From assembly GCA_021307315.1 (NCBI GenBank), contig JAJSPD010000005.1, positions 992,001 to 1,056,000 of the forward strand: a stretch of DNA of 64,000 nucleotides, written 5' to 3'. The translations under genes were made by a program, and so were the position numbers. Positions within the stretch are counted from its first letter, which is position 1; every line of letters begins with the position of its first letter. Of this stretch, positions 11,308 to 22,546 are shown piece after piece. Origin of the DNA: Bisporella sp. PMI_857. Lineage: Eukaryota > Ascomycota > Leotiomycetes > Helotiales > Helotiaceae. The notes under the pieces are model-generated. The model was not told the origin of the DNA. It ran no database searches and worked only from the letters and a program-made list of their open reading frames with translations.

Positions 11308-12500
11308 GACGGATGAAAGCGTGGGGAGGAGCTGCAGCCGCAGGTTAGCTTTGCAGCACCACACACCAGGGAAAGCATCAAGAGCAGATGTTTGTTTGGC
11401 GAAGAAGAGGCGGTATGTAAGGGATAGCTTCTAAGAGAGAACCACAAGACATGGGGCAAGCTGGTGATGCAGCCCAGGTAAGATGGTGGGATTTAAGGCG
11501 TTAATACAGCAGAGAGAGCGTGAGAGTGAGAGTGAGAAAGTGAATGGTTCGTGAGGAAAGACACTGTACCACGTCTGCCTGTGTGTATGTGGTGAGACTG
11601 GTATGAAGAGGCTGCTGCACAATTGGAACGGGGCGATGATAGGATGGTGGGCGTTGGTGTTGCAGGAACCGGGAGAAGCAGACTTTTGTGCACTGGTGTT
11701 CCGTACAATCGAGGTTCGGGGAGTACTTCAGTAGTATATCATATTATTTATTTCAGGTATTGTTTGGGAATGTCCACAACATATAGGAATCGTGGCTTCA
11801 CGTGCATGTGGTAAATTTCGAGGCTAAGGTAGGTACCTGAGATACAAGGTGATGAGTGGTGAGTGGTGAGTGGTGAGTGAGTGAAGTGTGTGAAGTGAAT
11901 ATTATCCTTCTGCCACTGTTGATGATTATTAAGCCAAACCCAGCCTCTTGATTCGATCTGAAAACCCCACATTCACCTGCTCTCAAACAATTGGCTCTCA
12001 GCAGTCTCCCCCCCCCCCTGTTGTGCAAATCCCATCTTTTTTGTCGTTGCTGTCTCGCATCTCGTCTGATACTTTTTCAAACCCAAAAAAAAAAAAAAAA
12101 AACACACACCACACCCAGGTCACATTTTGTTATTGACCTTTGGCGTTTTTTTTTCCCGCGCGCCCCTGTATGCGGTCCAGGCGTTCAGCGTCGAGTTGCA
12201 CTTCTCCAAGACATTGAGATACCCTCGAAACAAAAATTGTTAGGCTGCTGGAGGGTAATGGAGTGTGTGTGGGATAGGGTACCACCAAGCCTAAAAATTT
12301 TGACTTTCGAAGCGGCTGGAAAGCAATCTTTGGGGGTTGTGCAACTCTACGACATCGTACCTGATGATTTTCATGCCCTCTCTTTTGCCCGCAGCTACGG
12401 TACCTTATTCACACGCTTACCCTACGCGTGGATTTAGCTATTTTCTGCCATTATGGCCTATTTTTACTACTTCCCCCGTCCGTCCAACATTTTGCCCCCT

Positions 12501-12531
<31 letters not shown>

Positions 12532-12988
12532 CATCCATTCAGTCCCTGAGCACGAGACAAGGCGGCACCACTCGCTGAATTTTGCGCCGGTCCACCCTTC
12601 GGTCATAAGCTTAACTAACTAACTTGACTTCTAATAACTAACAAACCGCCAACCTTACCAATCCCACACGACACGCTTCCAGTCAAACCTGGCTGAGATT
12701 TCCCTGCCTTGCCGTCACCTACCCTCCTCACATACCCACTGAGCTGTTTCCGCTTCTGTTGCCTAGGTTTTCTACACACACACACAAACTTCAAGAGGAC
12801 AAATCCAGCCGTGTCACAGTTCCATCTCAACCTTTAGTAAATCAAAAGCATATTCACCGAAAATGTTCATGCCGGATCTTTAAGAAGAAAAGAAAGTGAG
12901 CGACTTTGATAGCCGGACCTCACCAAACAAAGAATATCTCACAAACCTTTCCCATTGTGCCAAATCTAAGAAACGCATAATTCTCACC
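11308..12988. other. Long divergent promoter region with many simple repeats
   Basis: 1.7 kb between the divergent ATE1 and Nudix genes, unusually long for this window. It holds GAGAGTGAGAGTGAGA-like and GTGAGTG tandem copies (about 11510-11540 and 11850-11885), a C11 tract near 12008, A18 near 12085 and a C21 tract at 12503-12523. No ORF with family resemblance. CT-rich stretches next to transcription starts are common in fungal promoters. Confidence 0.6.
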
Positions 12989-13562
12989 ATGGCTGGTCCA
13001 AGCCGCAGTATGGAATCGCGTACAGGAAGAGAGAAGCAACGTGAGTCCCTACCTCTAACTTGATACTTCAGTCAATCAAGGTAGAACTTTTATTTTGGTG
13101 TGTTGGGTACGCATTCTTACACTATTTTCAAATTTAGGCTACGGTGACAACGGAGAACGCCTTGTTGCAGGCGTCGTCCCGTTGAACGCAGCGAAAACCC
13201 ACGTCCTCCTCATTCAGTCAACAAGTCGTTCCGGTTGGGTACTTCCCAAGGGCGGGTGGGAGATTGACGAGGATTGCACCACGGCTGCGAAACGGGAGGC
13301 ATGGGAAGAGGCAGGAATTATCTGCGACGTCGAATACGATCTCGGGCAAATTCAAGAAACCAGAACCCCTAAGCAACTATCGAAAAATGCACCAAAAGGA
13401 CTCTACCAGTTCTACCAGGTCATCGTCACGGCAGAGGAGAACGAATGGCCTGAGATGAAGAAGAGGAATCGGAAGTGGGCGACATATAAGGAGGCTGCGA
13501 GTGATCTTAAAGCTCGTCCCGAGTTATTAGAAGCTCTCCAACGCTCGACTCTTCAGCGGTAG
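12989..13562 (+). CDS. Nudix hydrolase, diphosphoinositol polyphosphate phosphohydrolase type
   Basis: Two exons, 12989-13040 and 13138-13562, about 158 aa (usual for Aps1/DIPP family). A complete Nudix box is present: GGWEIDEDCTTAAKREAWEE followed by AGII matches Gx5Ex7REUxEExGU. Flanking features WVLPKGGWE before the box and YQFYQVIVTAEENEWPEMKKR after it fit fungal Aps1/Ddp1-like enzymes, which remove phosphate from diphosphoinositol polyphosphates and diadenosine polyphosphates. The first exon (MAGPSRSMESRTGREKQ) is polar and poorly conserved. The 97-nt intron is GTGAGT...TTTAG. It is a single-domain cytosolic enzyme by prediction. Confidence 0.88.
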
Positions 13563-14386
13563 CCTTGGGGGACCGGCGTTCTACTCCGATTGAGCTGTTA
13601 TGCGACCTGAATTCCTATCAATAAGATCGAGTCGAGACAGGAAAGGCGCATACACGAGGTGTTCGATTGTGGGTTTAGGATACCGGTTTCCAAACCAAAA
13701 AGAAAAAAAAAATCTCCAGAAACGATGCTTTGCTCACAGTTTTGGCTCGAGGTCTAAACAGTCATAGGTGCTATGGTTTTTCATCTTTCGCATTGTTGCT
13801 TTTTTTTTTCCACACCTCACTAGAAGACAATAAAGTCAGGTCTACTGCAGTGCTCATCATGACTCTGTCTTCGTTTCTTGACTCGGGGTTGAATGCGCTT
13901 CAAAATGCTATTTCCAAAGCGACAATCAACTCTCCTCAGGTTTGTGCAGTTTCTTTCTCTTCATGTATTTAACTAGCGATCAGAACACCTGCGATACTCT
14001 GGGTATGGATGTACAATACAAGGGCTTCCTGAATAGGGATTTTAAACTATTCGAGTATTGAATTGGGCGGCATCAAGATCTGGTCTCGGAGGGAAAATAC
14101 TGTAGAAATAAGCCGACTCAATCAAGAGGGGCCCTTAGATAATACAACGGAAATTATAAACAATACTTCATCTTCAAACGAATTCCTACCTGATATAAAT
14201 CGCAACAGCCCCTCGCTTCGTGTCTCTATCCATTCTCGGGCCTAAATTATCCGAGTGTTCTATCGTCACCACCTCCCAACAGTGCCTCGTCCCAGAAGCT
14301 AGAAAACGCAACGCGCCGTTGAAAACAACCCGCGTAATGGATGAACATTCCAATTGTCCTTTTCGATAACCTCATCCCCAGTACAA
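13563..14386. other. Intergenic, no gene seen
   Basis: Downstream of the Nudix gene and upstream of LSM1. Short A and T tracts; no conserved ORF. Confidence 0.6.
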
Positions 14387-15108
14387 ATGATGGAAAACTT
14401 AAGCCTCGAGGACGCACTGCAGCACGGTGGGGCACAACCGCCTTTAGGACCTGGAGCGGCACCACAACAGAACCAGCAGCTACCGCCGCAGATGTTCACT
14501 ACCGCTGCGCAATTACTGGATTTGACTGATAGTGAGTTTTTAATTGTTACTATTTTCATTGCGGACGATGCGGTGCAGCATCTAGCATTATGGGCCGTCT
14601 AAGAGAATTGAGAATGAGGAGAGGCTCAGGATGTTATGAAACCGAGGGGGAACGGTCGCTGACATGAAAACCCACCTAGAAAAACTTCTCGTAGCCCTCC
14701 GCGACGGCAGGAAACTAATTGGCGTCCTACGCAGCTGGGACCAGTTCGGTACCATCCCTTCCTTCCTCCTCCACCCTCGCCATCGCTAATACATCCATAG
14801 CAAACCTCGTCCTTCAGTCTACGATAGAGCGTATATTCGTCCCGCCGACCCCCAGCAATCCCGGCCTGTACGCCGACAACCCGCGCGGGCTTTTTCTCGT
14901 GCGCGGCGAGAACGTCCTCCTCCTTGGAGAAATCGACCTCGACAAGGATGACGATGTGCCGGTAGGGTATGAACAGGCCGACGTCGAGACGGTGGAGAAG
15001 CTTGCGGCAGAGCTGAAAAGGAACGTGGCGAGGAAGGATAAGAGCCGCTTAAAGAAGCTTGCGGAGCTAGGATTTGAAGGGGAAAATTCGGGGGAGACGC
15101 TATTGTGA
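14387..15108 (+). CDS. LSM1: U6 snRNA-associated Sm-like protein LSm1
   Basis: Three exons: 14387-14531, 14680-14748 and 14801-15108, about 173 aa. LSm1 is the cytoplasm-specific member of the LSm1-7 ring that binds deadenylated mRNA 3' ends with Pat1 and promotes decapping. The Sm fold is split over the exons: [10 protein letters not shown], then [23 protein letters not shown] (Sm1), then [16 protein letters not shown] and [22 protein letters not shown] (Sm2, with the RGENV motif). The Gln/Pro-rich head ([14 protein letters not shown]) and charged C-terminal helix ([20 protein letters not shown]) are typical of filamentous fungi. Two in-frame ATGs (14387, 14390) start the ORF. Introns of 148 and 52 nt; the second has a clear GCTAAT branch point. 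Confidence 0.93.
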
Positions 15109-15813
15109 GTTAGTGATCTAGACTACAGAAAAGGATCTGCGAGGACGATGGCGATGTGGCTTTTTGGAGAGCTGTAACGTGCAGAATATTGTGAAATGCA
15201 TAGTTTCAGCTGGCGGGGTGGGGAGGGAAATGGTGGTATGTTTCTATTGTGCCACCACAACAGCGTGGTATCTTCTAGATCCCACAGCCGGAAAGGATAG
15301 AATGAATGAATGAAATGAATGGATGAAGCATTGAAGACTTTACACCATAGCTGGGCATCGAACTCGGTAAAAAAGGTAGCCTAAGCGACAGAGAGATTGA
15401 GTTATCAACACTTGAGAGTACGTTGCAAGATGTAAGAAAAAAAGAACGCATCACCCATCCAGGTAGGTTGAAGAATGAGGATACAGAAAGTGGCCACATA
15501 TTCGTGGTTAGTTACACGGTATGAAGCTCGCTTGAATAGGTTCACATGAAGTAGAACAGGTGTCTATGGCTCTTGCGACAGATATCTTATGATTGAGTGA
15601 AGATCAACGCTAACAAAGGAAACTAGTCGTGGGTATTATAACGATCCGAAGCAACCAGACAAATGAAATCCTCCACCAACCTATGATTACGCAGTCCCTT
15701 TCAACCAACAGCCCCATGACAATTCCCATCACCCAAAAACCACAACTTTGCATCCCCACCTCTCCCCATCTTCCCTTTCAAATACAACCACAAATTACCC
15801 TTCACGAGCAGAT
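15109..15813. other. Intergenic, no gene seen
   Basis: Lies between the 3' ends of LSM1 (plus) and the Ala/Lys-rich ORF (minus). No recognisable feature. Confidence 0.6.
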
Positions 15814-16299
15814 CTACGCAGCGGCCTCCTCCCCCGCAGGTTCATCCCCCTTCTCCCTCTTCGCCCTCTCAATCTCCTCCTCCAGCTTCCTTCTCTTCTT
15901 CTCCGCCTGCTCCGCACGCTTGGCATCCCCCTTCTCCCTCCTAGCAACCTGCTTCTCCCTCACCACGCTGGGCACCGCCCGCGCCGCCCGCGCAAGGCAC
16001 TGCAACCCGGCCTTCGCGTGTCCCCAGCCCTCCTTCAGATGCTTCTTCCCGTCCGCGACATCCTGCCGCGCCGCCCGCGCCTGCCGCTTTGCACGGTACG
16101 CCTGCTCTGCCTTTGCGGCGCGCTGGAACGCCGACGACGCCTTCTCGCGGTTGGCGCGGAGCCCGAGCTCCGTCCCCGAGGTGCCGGGCCGCTTGGTGGG
16201 CGTTTTGTCTTTGTCCGGGACGTCGGGGCCCGCGGGTTCTTTTCCTTTGGCGGTGTCCTTGGGAAGGGGAGCTGGTTTGGCCATCGAGAGGATTCCCAT
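15814..16299 (-). CDS. Ala/Lys/Arg-rich hypothetical protein
   Basis: Single-exon ORF of 161 aa, MGILSMAKPAPLPKDTAKGK. The N-terminal 50 residues are Pro/Lys/Thr-rich and look disordered; from about residue 55 to the end it is Ala/Arg/Lys/Glu-rich and likely a long helix (RKLEEEIERAKREKGDE). The DNA is much richer in G+C than its surroundings, which also opens long frames on the opposite strand (203 and 234 codons); these look like shadows because they are low-complexity Pro/Leu/Arg/Ser. I recognise no family. A second start is possible at MAKPAPLPKD. Confidence 0.55.
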   Translation of the reverse strand: MGILSMAKPAPLPKDTAKGKEPAGPDVPDKDKTPTKRPGTSGTELGLRANREKASSAFQRAAKAEQAYRAKRQARAARQDVADGKKHLKEGWGHAKAGLQCLARAARAVPSVVREKQVARREKGDAKRAEQAEKKRRKLEEEIERAKREKGDEPAGEEAAA

Positions 16300-17246
16300 A
16301 CAGGTGTTTTATTTTATTTTTTTAAAAATTTAAATTTTATATCAAATAGGGATATATGAGCACGACGGGGAACGCGAGCAGGTATTTGATTTAGAAGATT
16401 GTATAGAAAGCGAATGTGTTGAGGGCTACGTAATGACTGTACGAGAGCGGCAAAAAGCGTTCTAGCAGAACCAACGCCACATTCGAGGCAAGAGGGAAAA
16501 AAAGAGATATATAGGTCCCCCCAATAGGCGATAAACACGATCCCTCGGGGAGAAAGAAATGAGTTTCATGCTCAGCGCGTCTTCGCGCGAACTTTTCACC
16601 CTGCGCTTGCTAGGTATCCGTATGACCAAGATCTTGTTAAAGCCAATCATGCGTTATAGCAGAGGGGATATATTTCATGCGTTCACCGCTGGGGGGGTGG
16701 AGGATCCTTGCGAACGATTCATGCCAGTCATTCATGGGACCCTGAATATGCCTGTCATGATACGAGCGGGAAGAAACCTGTGGGGAACACGCCCCTGGGC
16801 ACAAATTTCTGGTTAAGTGGAATTTTTTTTGGGGAGGGGGTTGTAGGTGTTGTGGGTGACCGTTGTGTAATGCAATGACAGGTGGAATGCCAAGACTCCA
16901 TGCCAACGAGTCAGGGGATGACCTGGATTTGTTTATTCCTCCTCAATGAGTCACGGGGCTCGGAGACTGAGGAAGTGATAATACAGGATAGATAGGCCAT
17001 GCTTTTCGAAAACTCAGAACACTGATTCCGCACTTTCTTTTTAACGAAGCAACAAGAGCATGTATCTTAAACCTATGGTGGCCGTCATGAATCGGTATGC
17101 CAGAACCAACCTGCAATGAAAACCTGAATAGATGTATGATCTAAGTTCATGTAGATCTATCGCTGAAGTCTATAAACTTTTTGTTAGTGAAAGATTTTAG
17201 ACACATTTCATACTAGACGAGATACGCAATATCTATCCTTCGCCCT
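16300..17246. other. Intergenic, no gene seen
   Basis: Between the 5' end of the Ala/Lys-rich ORF and the 3' end of TRP2. Short ORFs only. ATGAGTCACGG near 16945 contains a TGAGTCA (GCN4/CPC1/AP-1-type) heptamer, but it lies 3' of TRP2, so its role is doubtful. Confidence 0.55.
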
Positions 17247-18905
17247 TTATTTTGACGCTGCTTTTGTGTATATTGCCTCGGCGGCAGTGATTGTTGTGAT
17301 ATTGGATTTGAGTTTGTTCATTGTCTCGACCCATTCGTCATAAGGATCAGAATCAAAGACAATACCGCCACCTAGATTTGTAAGGATTAGCAAAGCCTAC
17401 GCCTTTGTCTAAGATGTCTGAACTGACCAGCTTGCAAGTATGCCACGCCATCCTTCACCAGCATAGTCCTCAGGGCAATGCAAGTGTCCATAGCGCCTTC
17501 TGTCTCACTGCCTTCACAATCCACACCACCATAGCCAAAATACCCAACGGCGCCAGCGTATACGCCTCGCTTCTCCTTTTCTAGCTCCGCAATTAGCTCC
17601 ATTGCCTTCACTTTCGGGGCTCCTGAAACTGTTCCAGCCGGAAATATGGATCTGAACGCATCAAATCGAGTCTTTCCTTTCCGCAGAACTCCAGAAACTT
17701 GCGAAACTAAATGTTGCACGTGGCTAAACTTTTCTACGACCATCAAGCGATCAACTCGCGTGGTTAATGGATCACAGACACGATTCACATCATTTCTCGC
17801 CAGGTCCACCAACATGACATGCTCGGCTCGGTCCTTGAGTGACTGTCGTAGCTCTTCTGCGAGCGCTTCATCTTCTTCTGAAGTCTTTCCCCTTTTGACC
17901 GTACCAGCTATAGGATGTGTTATGATTCGGCCAGCTTCATTCTTCACTAAAAGCTCCGGTGAAGCTCCCACAATCTGGAAATCCCCACAATTGACAAAGA
18001 ACAGATACGGTGAGGGGTTCACGGTCCGCAAATGACGGTATATATTGAATGGGTGAAGGGAAGTTGGACGCGCAAACCGCTGAGATGGGACCGCTTGAAT
18101 TATATCTCCAGCTGTGATATGTTTCTTCAATGCCTCCACATGCCCCTCATAGCCAGATTGTCCAATATTCGAAGTATATTCTTGGTCAGGAATGATTGCT
18201 GGTTGAGTGGGCAAAGATATGCTAGGTGCGAGTAAGACATCAACGATTTCATTGACTATATCCTTGGCCTTGCTATAAGCAGCAGCTATATCTGAAAACT
18301 TCTCCGGAACGTGAACATATGTGATCACTTTGATGACATCGTAAAATCTGTCGAATGCTACTACTGTATCAAAGAGCATAAAAAGCGACTCGGGAACTTT
18401 CAGAATATCCTTCATTGGCCTTGCTGTCTTAGGCTCAAAGTACCGGACACAATCATAGCCTACATAGCCTATAGCTCCTCCGATCATGGGTGGGAGCGCA
18501 AGACCTGGGATGTGTGCAACTCTACTCTTTGACAGCTCTGCCTCTAGTGCGGGTAATGGGTCGACCTGTTCGCCATGGCCTTCTCCAGTCTTCAGAACTT
18601 TACGAGGACCGGCGCCAACAAAGCTATACCTTCCAACTCTCTCTGTAGCAGCGCTTTCGAACAGAAAAGAGAGTTCCGACGCCGAGTGTGAGGAAATCTT
18701 GAGGTATGCTGCAGATGGTGTGATGAGGTCGGCGGAGATTTCTTTGAAGACAGGTACCAGATTTGGTGCATTGGATTTTCCAGATAACTTTGAAATTATG
18801 TCTTCTACCTTTTCCAGCGACGGCTGGAGATCATCCTAACATAGCGTAAGTTTGAGTATTACGGAAGATGGAGTCACACAGAATTGAACGTACTCCAATC
18901 GTCAT
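17247..18905 (-). CDS. TRP2: Anthranilate synthase component I
   Basis: Three exons: 18905-18894, 18835-17428 and 17371-17247, about 514 aa, the usual length. The enzyme converts chorismate to anthranilate with glutamine-derived ammonia, first step of tryptophan synthesis. N-terminal domain: ERVGRYSFVGAGPRKVL (tryptophan-feedback region) and MIGGAIGYVGYDCVRYFEP. Chorismate-binding domain: DIIQAVPSQRFARP, SPYLFFVNCGDFQIVGASPE, THPIAGTVKRG, EHVMLVDLARNDVNRVC, RSIFPAGTVSGAPKVKAM and GAVGYFGYGG. The last exon completes LQAGGGIVFDSDPYDEWVE. Exon 1 is only 12 nt (Met-Thr-Ile-Gly) before a 58-nt intron with donor GTACGT. The glutaminase partner (TRP1/trpG) is not nearby. Confidence 0.95.
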
Positions 18906-19378
18906 TATGCTAGATTGCAAGGATGCACACCACTGCCCAAAGACTGCACCAACTTGCGCTGAGAGAGTATGGATTGTATAGCGGGGTCTCAGTGAGCCAA
19001 TTCAATAAGTATGGGAGAATGTTGACATAGAGTACTCGTTCCGGGATCATTTGGGAGTCATAAAATATAGAGCTGAATTCGACAGGCGGTGGTTTTCTGC
19101 CACGGCAGTTTTGTCTTGGCACAAGTGGGGTGCGGGGCTGATTGTCAACCAACATCTGCTCCCGCCTCGGTTTTTATCCAAGCGTCAACATGACAACAAT
19201 CCCATCTTCTACTGAGGAGGCTGGATCCTAAGTCATTTTATATCTAAAGAAAATGTACTGCGTTATCTCTCATCACCACATTTCAACTCTGCTATCATAA
19301 CGTGTCCTGACAGATCTTCTCAGCACAGCCATCCCCGCTGAATAGAGTGGGCTTGGTCTGTCCTCCCGTATATCTACC
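18906..19378. promoter_or_regulatory. Divergent intergenic promoter region TRP2 / coiled-coil gene
   Basis: 473 nt separating two divergent starts, so it should contain both promoters. I see no perfect TGACTCA (general amino-acid control) site here; a near match (TGACTCC) lies inside TRP2 intron 1 around 18874. No ORF of note. Confidence 0.45.
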
Positions 19379-20398
19379 ATGAGCCATCGTATAGGCATCG
19401 CGCATTTCCCAGTTCTCCATCGACAGTTCTCAAAAAGAGGCTCGGAAGAATCATCTCCGGTTCCAGATGTTACCCAAGACAATAAAGACGTTCTAATTGA
19501 ACGACTCAATGACTTGGTGTCTCTTCTCTCCAAAGATATAGATCTTGAAGATCAGACTGTAACAGGAATTCATCAAGAAGTTGATAAGATTGAGAGTCTC
19601 ATACGAGGAAAAGAAATGTCTCCAAAGCCCCGGTACATGCCGCAAGAGTTAAAGAAGCCAATTGAACTAAGTTCACCAAGAGTGCACGAAGATATCTTTT
19701 GGGGTCCTCCTACACCTACTCGAACCTTGACAATGCGGTTCCCAGATATGCCAAAGAGCCCTCCGCATGCCTCACCATCAAACATACAGCATTGCGCCTC
19801 TCCGTCTCAAACAATCGAAGTAGCTAACGTTGCCGAGGAGCTGGCTAAAAAGTATATATTTCCTCCATAAATCTCAACACAAGGGATGAAGACTTCAAAG
19901 GTCGCCATTCTAACTTGTTCCAGTTTAGCGAAGGTCATCACAGAACTGCGTACTAGAAGAGACGAGTCAGACGTAAGTGCCATGAGATATCATGTGGTGC
20001 TCCAGGTTAACATAATACCTAGCATATACATGACATCCTCGTAGAAAAAGCAGAAGCCGCCGCCAATAGGATCCTGTTTCTAGAGAATTGCCTTACCGAT
20101 ATGTAATACTTGTTAGACCCAGTAGCCAACTGCTCTAATCTATTCTAGTGAAGAAGAATGCGACGCTAGTCAATCCGAGTTGAATTTTCTTCGCATCCAG
20201 CTTCAGGCTATCGAAACGCAATCCTACCAATACATTCCTAGAAATGAGGACATTGAACTTACGCAAAGCATCAAGAATTGGAAGGGCGATTGGGAGAAAA
20301 TATCCAAGACTTCCAAGGAACGGAGGAAGACTCGCCAAAGTCTGACGACAAGTACATTCAATAGCACTCGTACATCTATCGAGACGGGGCAAATATAG
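19379..20398 (+). CDS. Conserved coiled-coil protein, function unknown
   Basis: Four exons: 19379-19851, 19924-19972, 20023-20102 and 20149-20398, about 283 aa. The N-terminal part has RLNDLVSLLSKDIDLEDQT and IHQEVDKIESLIRG, short helices. The middle is Ser/Pro-rich (PPTPTRTLTMRFPDMPKSPP). From VANVAEELAK through ITELRTRRDESD, ILVEKAEAAANRILFLE and SELNFLRIQLQAIETQ the heptad pattern of a long coiled coil continues across all exon joins, which supports the splicing. The C-terminus is basic (SKERRKTRQSL). I recognise it only as a filamentous-fungus protein type. The first exon read straight through would give a shorter protein ending KYIFPP. Confidence 0.7.
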
Positions 20399-20960
20399 TC
20401 AAACTCACCACAAGTCTTTCACCGAAATTGAAGAATTCATCGTAGCACTAGGCATTCTGAATTATTAACTACCCCTTCCCAGCAATGCATGATTCGCGAT
20501 AAAGCCCAAACAAACACTAGCGCATAGATATTCTATATTGGCGAAGACGAAGCAAGGTTAGCTTTAAACTTCCTAGATATGCTTACTCGATAAATTGGCG
20601 TTGGCATGGCTATACTCGTAGGCTAACACTACTTGATAGCTTCCACGTGTGTAGTAATAAAATTACGATTATCAGACTCTCTGATCTTGTGGCGTTTTAA
20701 TCTTTGGCATCTTTCACGCTTTTTTATATGTCCACACACGGCCATCTTGTCACCCATCTTTTTTGCTACAGAACCAACTATATTGCTACCTACTAAGACT
20801 TCATAAACTACTATATATAGTAGCAAGTTCTCGTCGTTAAAACGCAGGCTTGTTGAAAGCCCATACACAAATTAGCAATGCTTCAAATCGCCGAACTTAA
20901 GAAAATTCTTTCGCAAAATGACTCTTCGCCAACAAGATATACCGATTTATTTTGAATAAG
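20399..20960. other. Intergenic, no gene seen
   Basis: Convergent 3' regions of the coiled-coil gene and the peroxidase gene; AT-rich, nothing recognisable. Confidence 0.6.
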
Positions 20961-22546
20961 CTATGGCGTTGGACGATAACCATATCCCGGGAACTGATTG
21001 AAAGCGCTCTGATTGAATGATGTTAAAGCTGGACAATTCAAAGACTGGAGCACAGGGGAAACGTATTGGTTGACCAATGCTATGACAGGCGCAATATTGG
21101 AAATTATGCCAGATAGGGCAGATGGCAAACCCTGCTGAGCAGCTTGGAATGCAAAACATCCAAGGTTGTTACCTTGTAGAAGGGTGGCAGCGTTGAAAAC
21201 ACCTCCCGAAATATCTCCTGGATCAATGCCGGTGAACGAGTCCACTGTTCCTGTATTGCCACCAATTTGAACAATCTGGGGGTATTTTGTCGCCAAGATT
21301 ACAACGTCAGCCTTAAGGAAGTTAGAAGTGCACAACAAGAGCGCGAAATAAACCAACCACTGCCCGGGCCGCATCATATGGATTTGTAGATGGTCGTTTG
21401 TACCAATTCTGCGGGATCTTCTCGTGACCAGGCGTCCAGACATGGGCATTATCAGGACCCGAAACTGAGAAGAAGCTTTTTAAGATATTTCTATCCAGAT
21501 AACCTTGAATGTTGTCGGCAGAGTGCTTCAATTGTCAGCTAGCACTAAAGAATAACGGTGTTATGGCTCACATTGCTCATTAAGTTGATGATAAAGTGAT
21601 GCGCAATAGGAGGCACGAGGCCAGCGAACGGCTGTGTTTTCGTGTCAGTAATGAGGATTGTAAATATGGCAAGTGCTATTACCGCAGAGAAATAGTACGG
21701 GTTGTTCTTGATGGAAAAGTTGTGGACATATGCGTTATGATCACGGAGGATACTGCAACCCATTGTTAAATTTGGCTTAAAACAAGTAAAAATGTCGAAG
21801 TAGACAGGCAGACTTACTCAAGGGTGTACTGCTCAGCTCTATTATAGAGTATGTCGAAGCGCCCTAGGTTTAGTGAGGTGGCATCTCCATTGTTCAAGTA
21901 GGCATCGCTCTAATCAATGGTGAGTCTGCGGCAGATTTCTTAAAGGAAAGGCATACATACACGAGCAGGCGATGCGTCACTTTCATAGAGATTGTGGGAA
22001 AAAGAAATTCCTTTCGGATCAGATAGAAGTCCTCCTAGCAAACCCGGACTGAAGGGTCCGCCAATAGACCAACGAGTTGTGGTCGGATCCCCAGTAAAGC
22101 CGACTGCAAAGGCTGCAAGTGCCGCAGCAAACTCAGGTCCAAAGCTGTAGGCTTGATTAAGCCCAGTTATTGCTATCATGTCATCAGTTTTTCTATTCTA
22201 GCACTCTGGAGAAGGATTGCGCACTTTGAGCTATGGTGGGCAAGCCGTTTCTTGGAAGGAATCCATGGTTGGCAGCAGCATTGAGACCAGGGCAAGGTCC
22301 CCTCTTGTCTGAGCCGGCTGGTGCGATGAACTGATGTGTTGTACCAGGCCTCACGTCCACGAACTGGTCAGCAGCATTAAAGCTAACACTAGGAATTGGG
22401 CCAGAGTTGCCCTCCTCTGAGCTGAGAGGGAGGTTACTGGGAAGTGATTGTCGTTCTTGGATTCGTGCTGCGTATTCAGCGGCCATGTTTGGCAATGCCC
22501 AAGCCATGGAGGTAATACTTATAATGGATAAAAGGGACAAATGCAT
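20961..22546 (-). CDS. Secreted heme-thiolate peroxidase (chloroperoxidase/peroxygenase-like)
   Basis: Seven exons: 22546-22225, 22172-21961, 21909-21818, 21752-21683, 21631-21572, 21525-21361 and 21311-20961, about 423 aa. The six introns are 46-65 nt. The N-terminus (MHLSLLSIISITSMAWALPN) is a signal peptide. RGPCPGLNAAANHGFLPRNG around residues 82-101 is the PCP motif; Cys85 would be the proximal heme thiolate ligand. FSHNLYESDASPAR (Glu171, Asp173, Ser175) matches the distal E-x-D-x-S motif. RFDILYNRAEQYTL, NPYYFSAPFAGLVPPIAHHF and WYKRP continue the fold. The ~110-residue C-terminal extension, rich in Gly/Pro/Ala, is typical of long ascomycete forms. These enzymes use hydrogen peroxide to oxygenate or halogenate aromatic and aliphatic substrates outside the cell; substrate unknown here. 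Confidence 0.88.

Noticed and set aside
15629..16359. Long plus-strand ORFs of 234 and 203 codons
   Set aside because: Low-complexity Ser/Pro/Leu/Arg translations antisense to a GC-rich ORF; typical of open-frame shadows.
16940..16960. TGAGTCA as a CPC1/GCN4 site for TRP2
   Set aside because: It lies beyond the 3' end of TRP2, not in its promoter.
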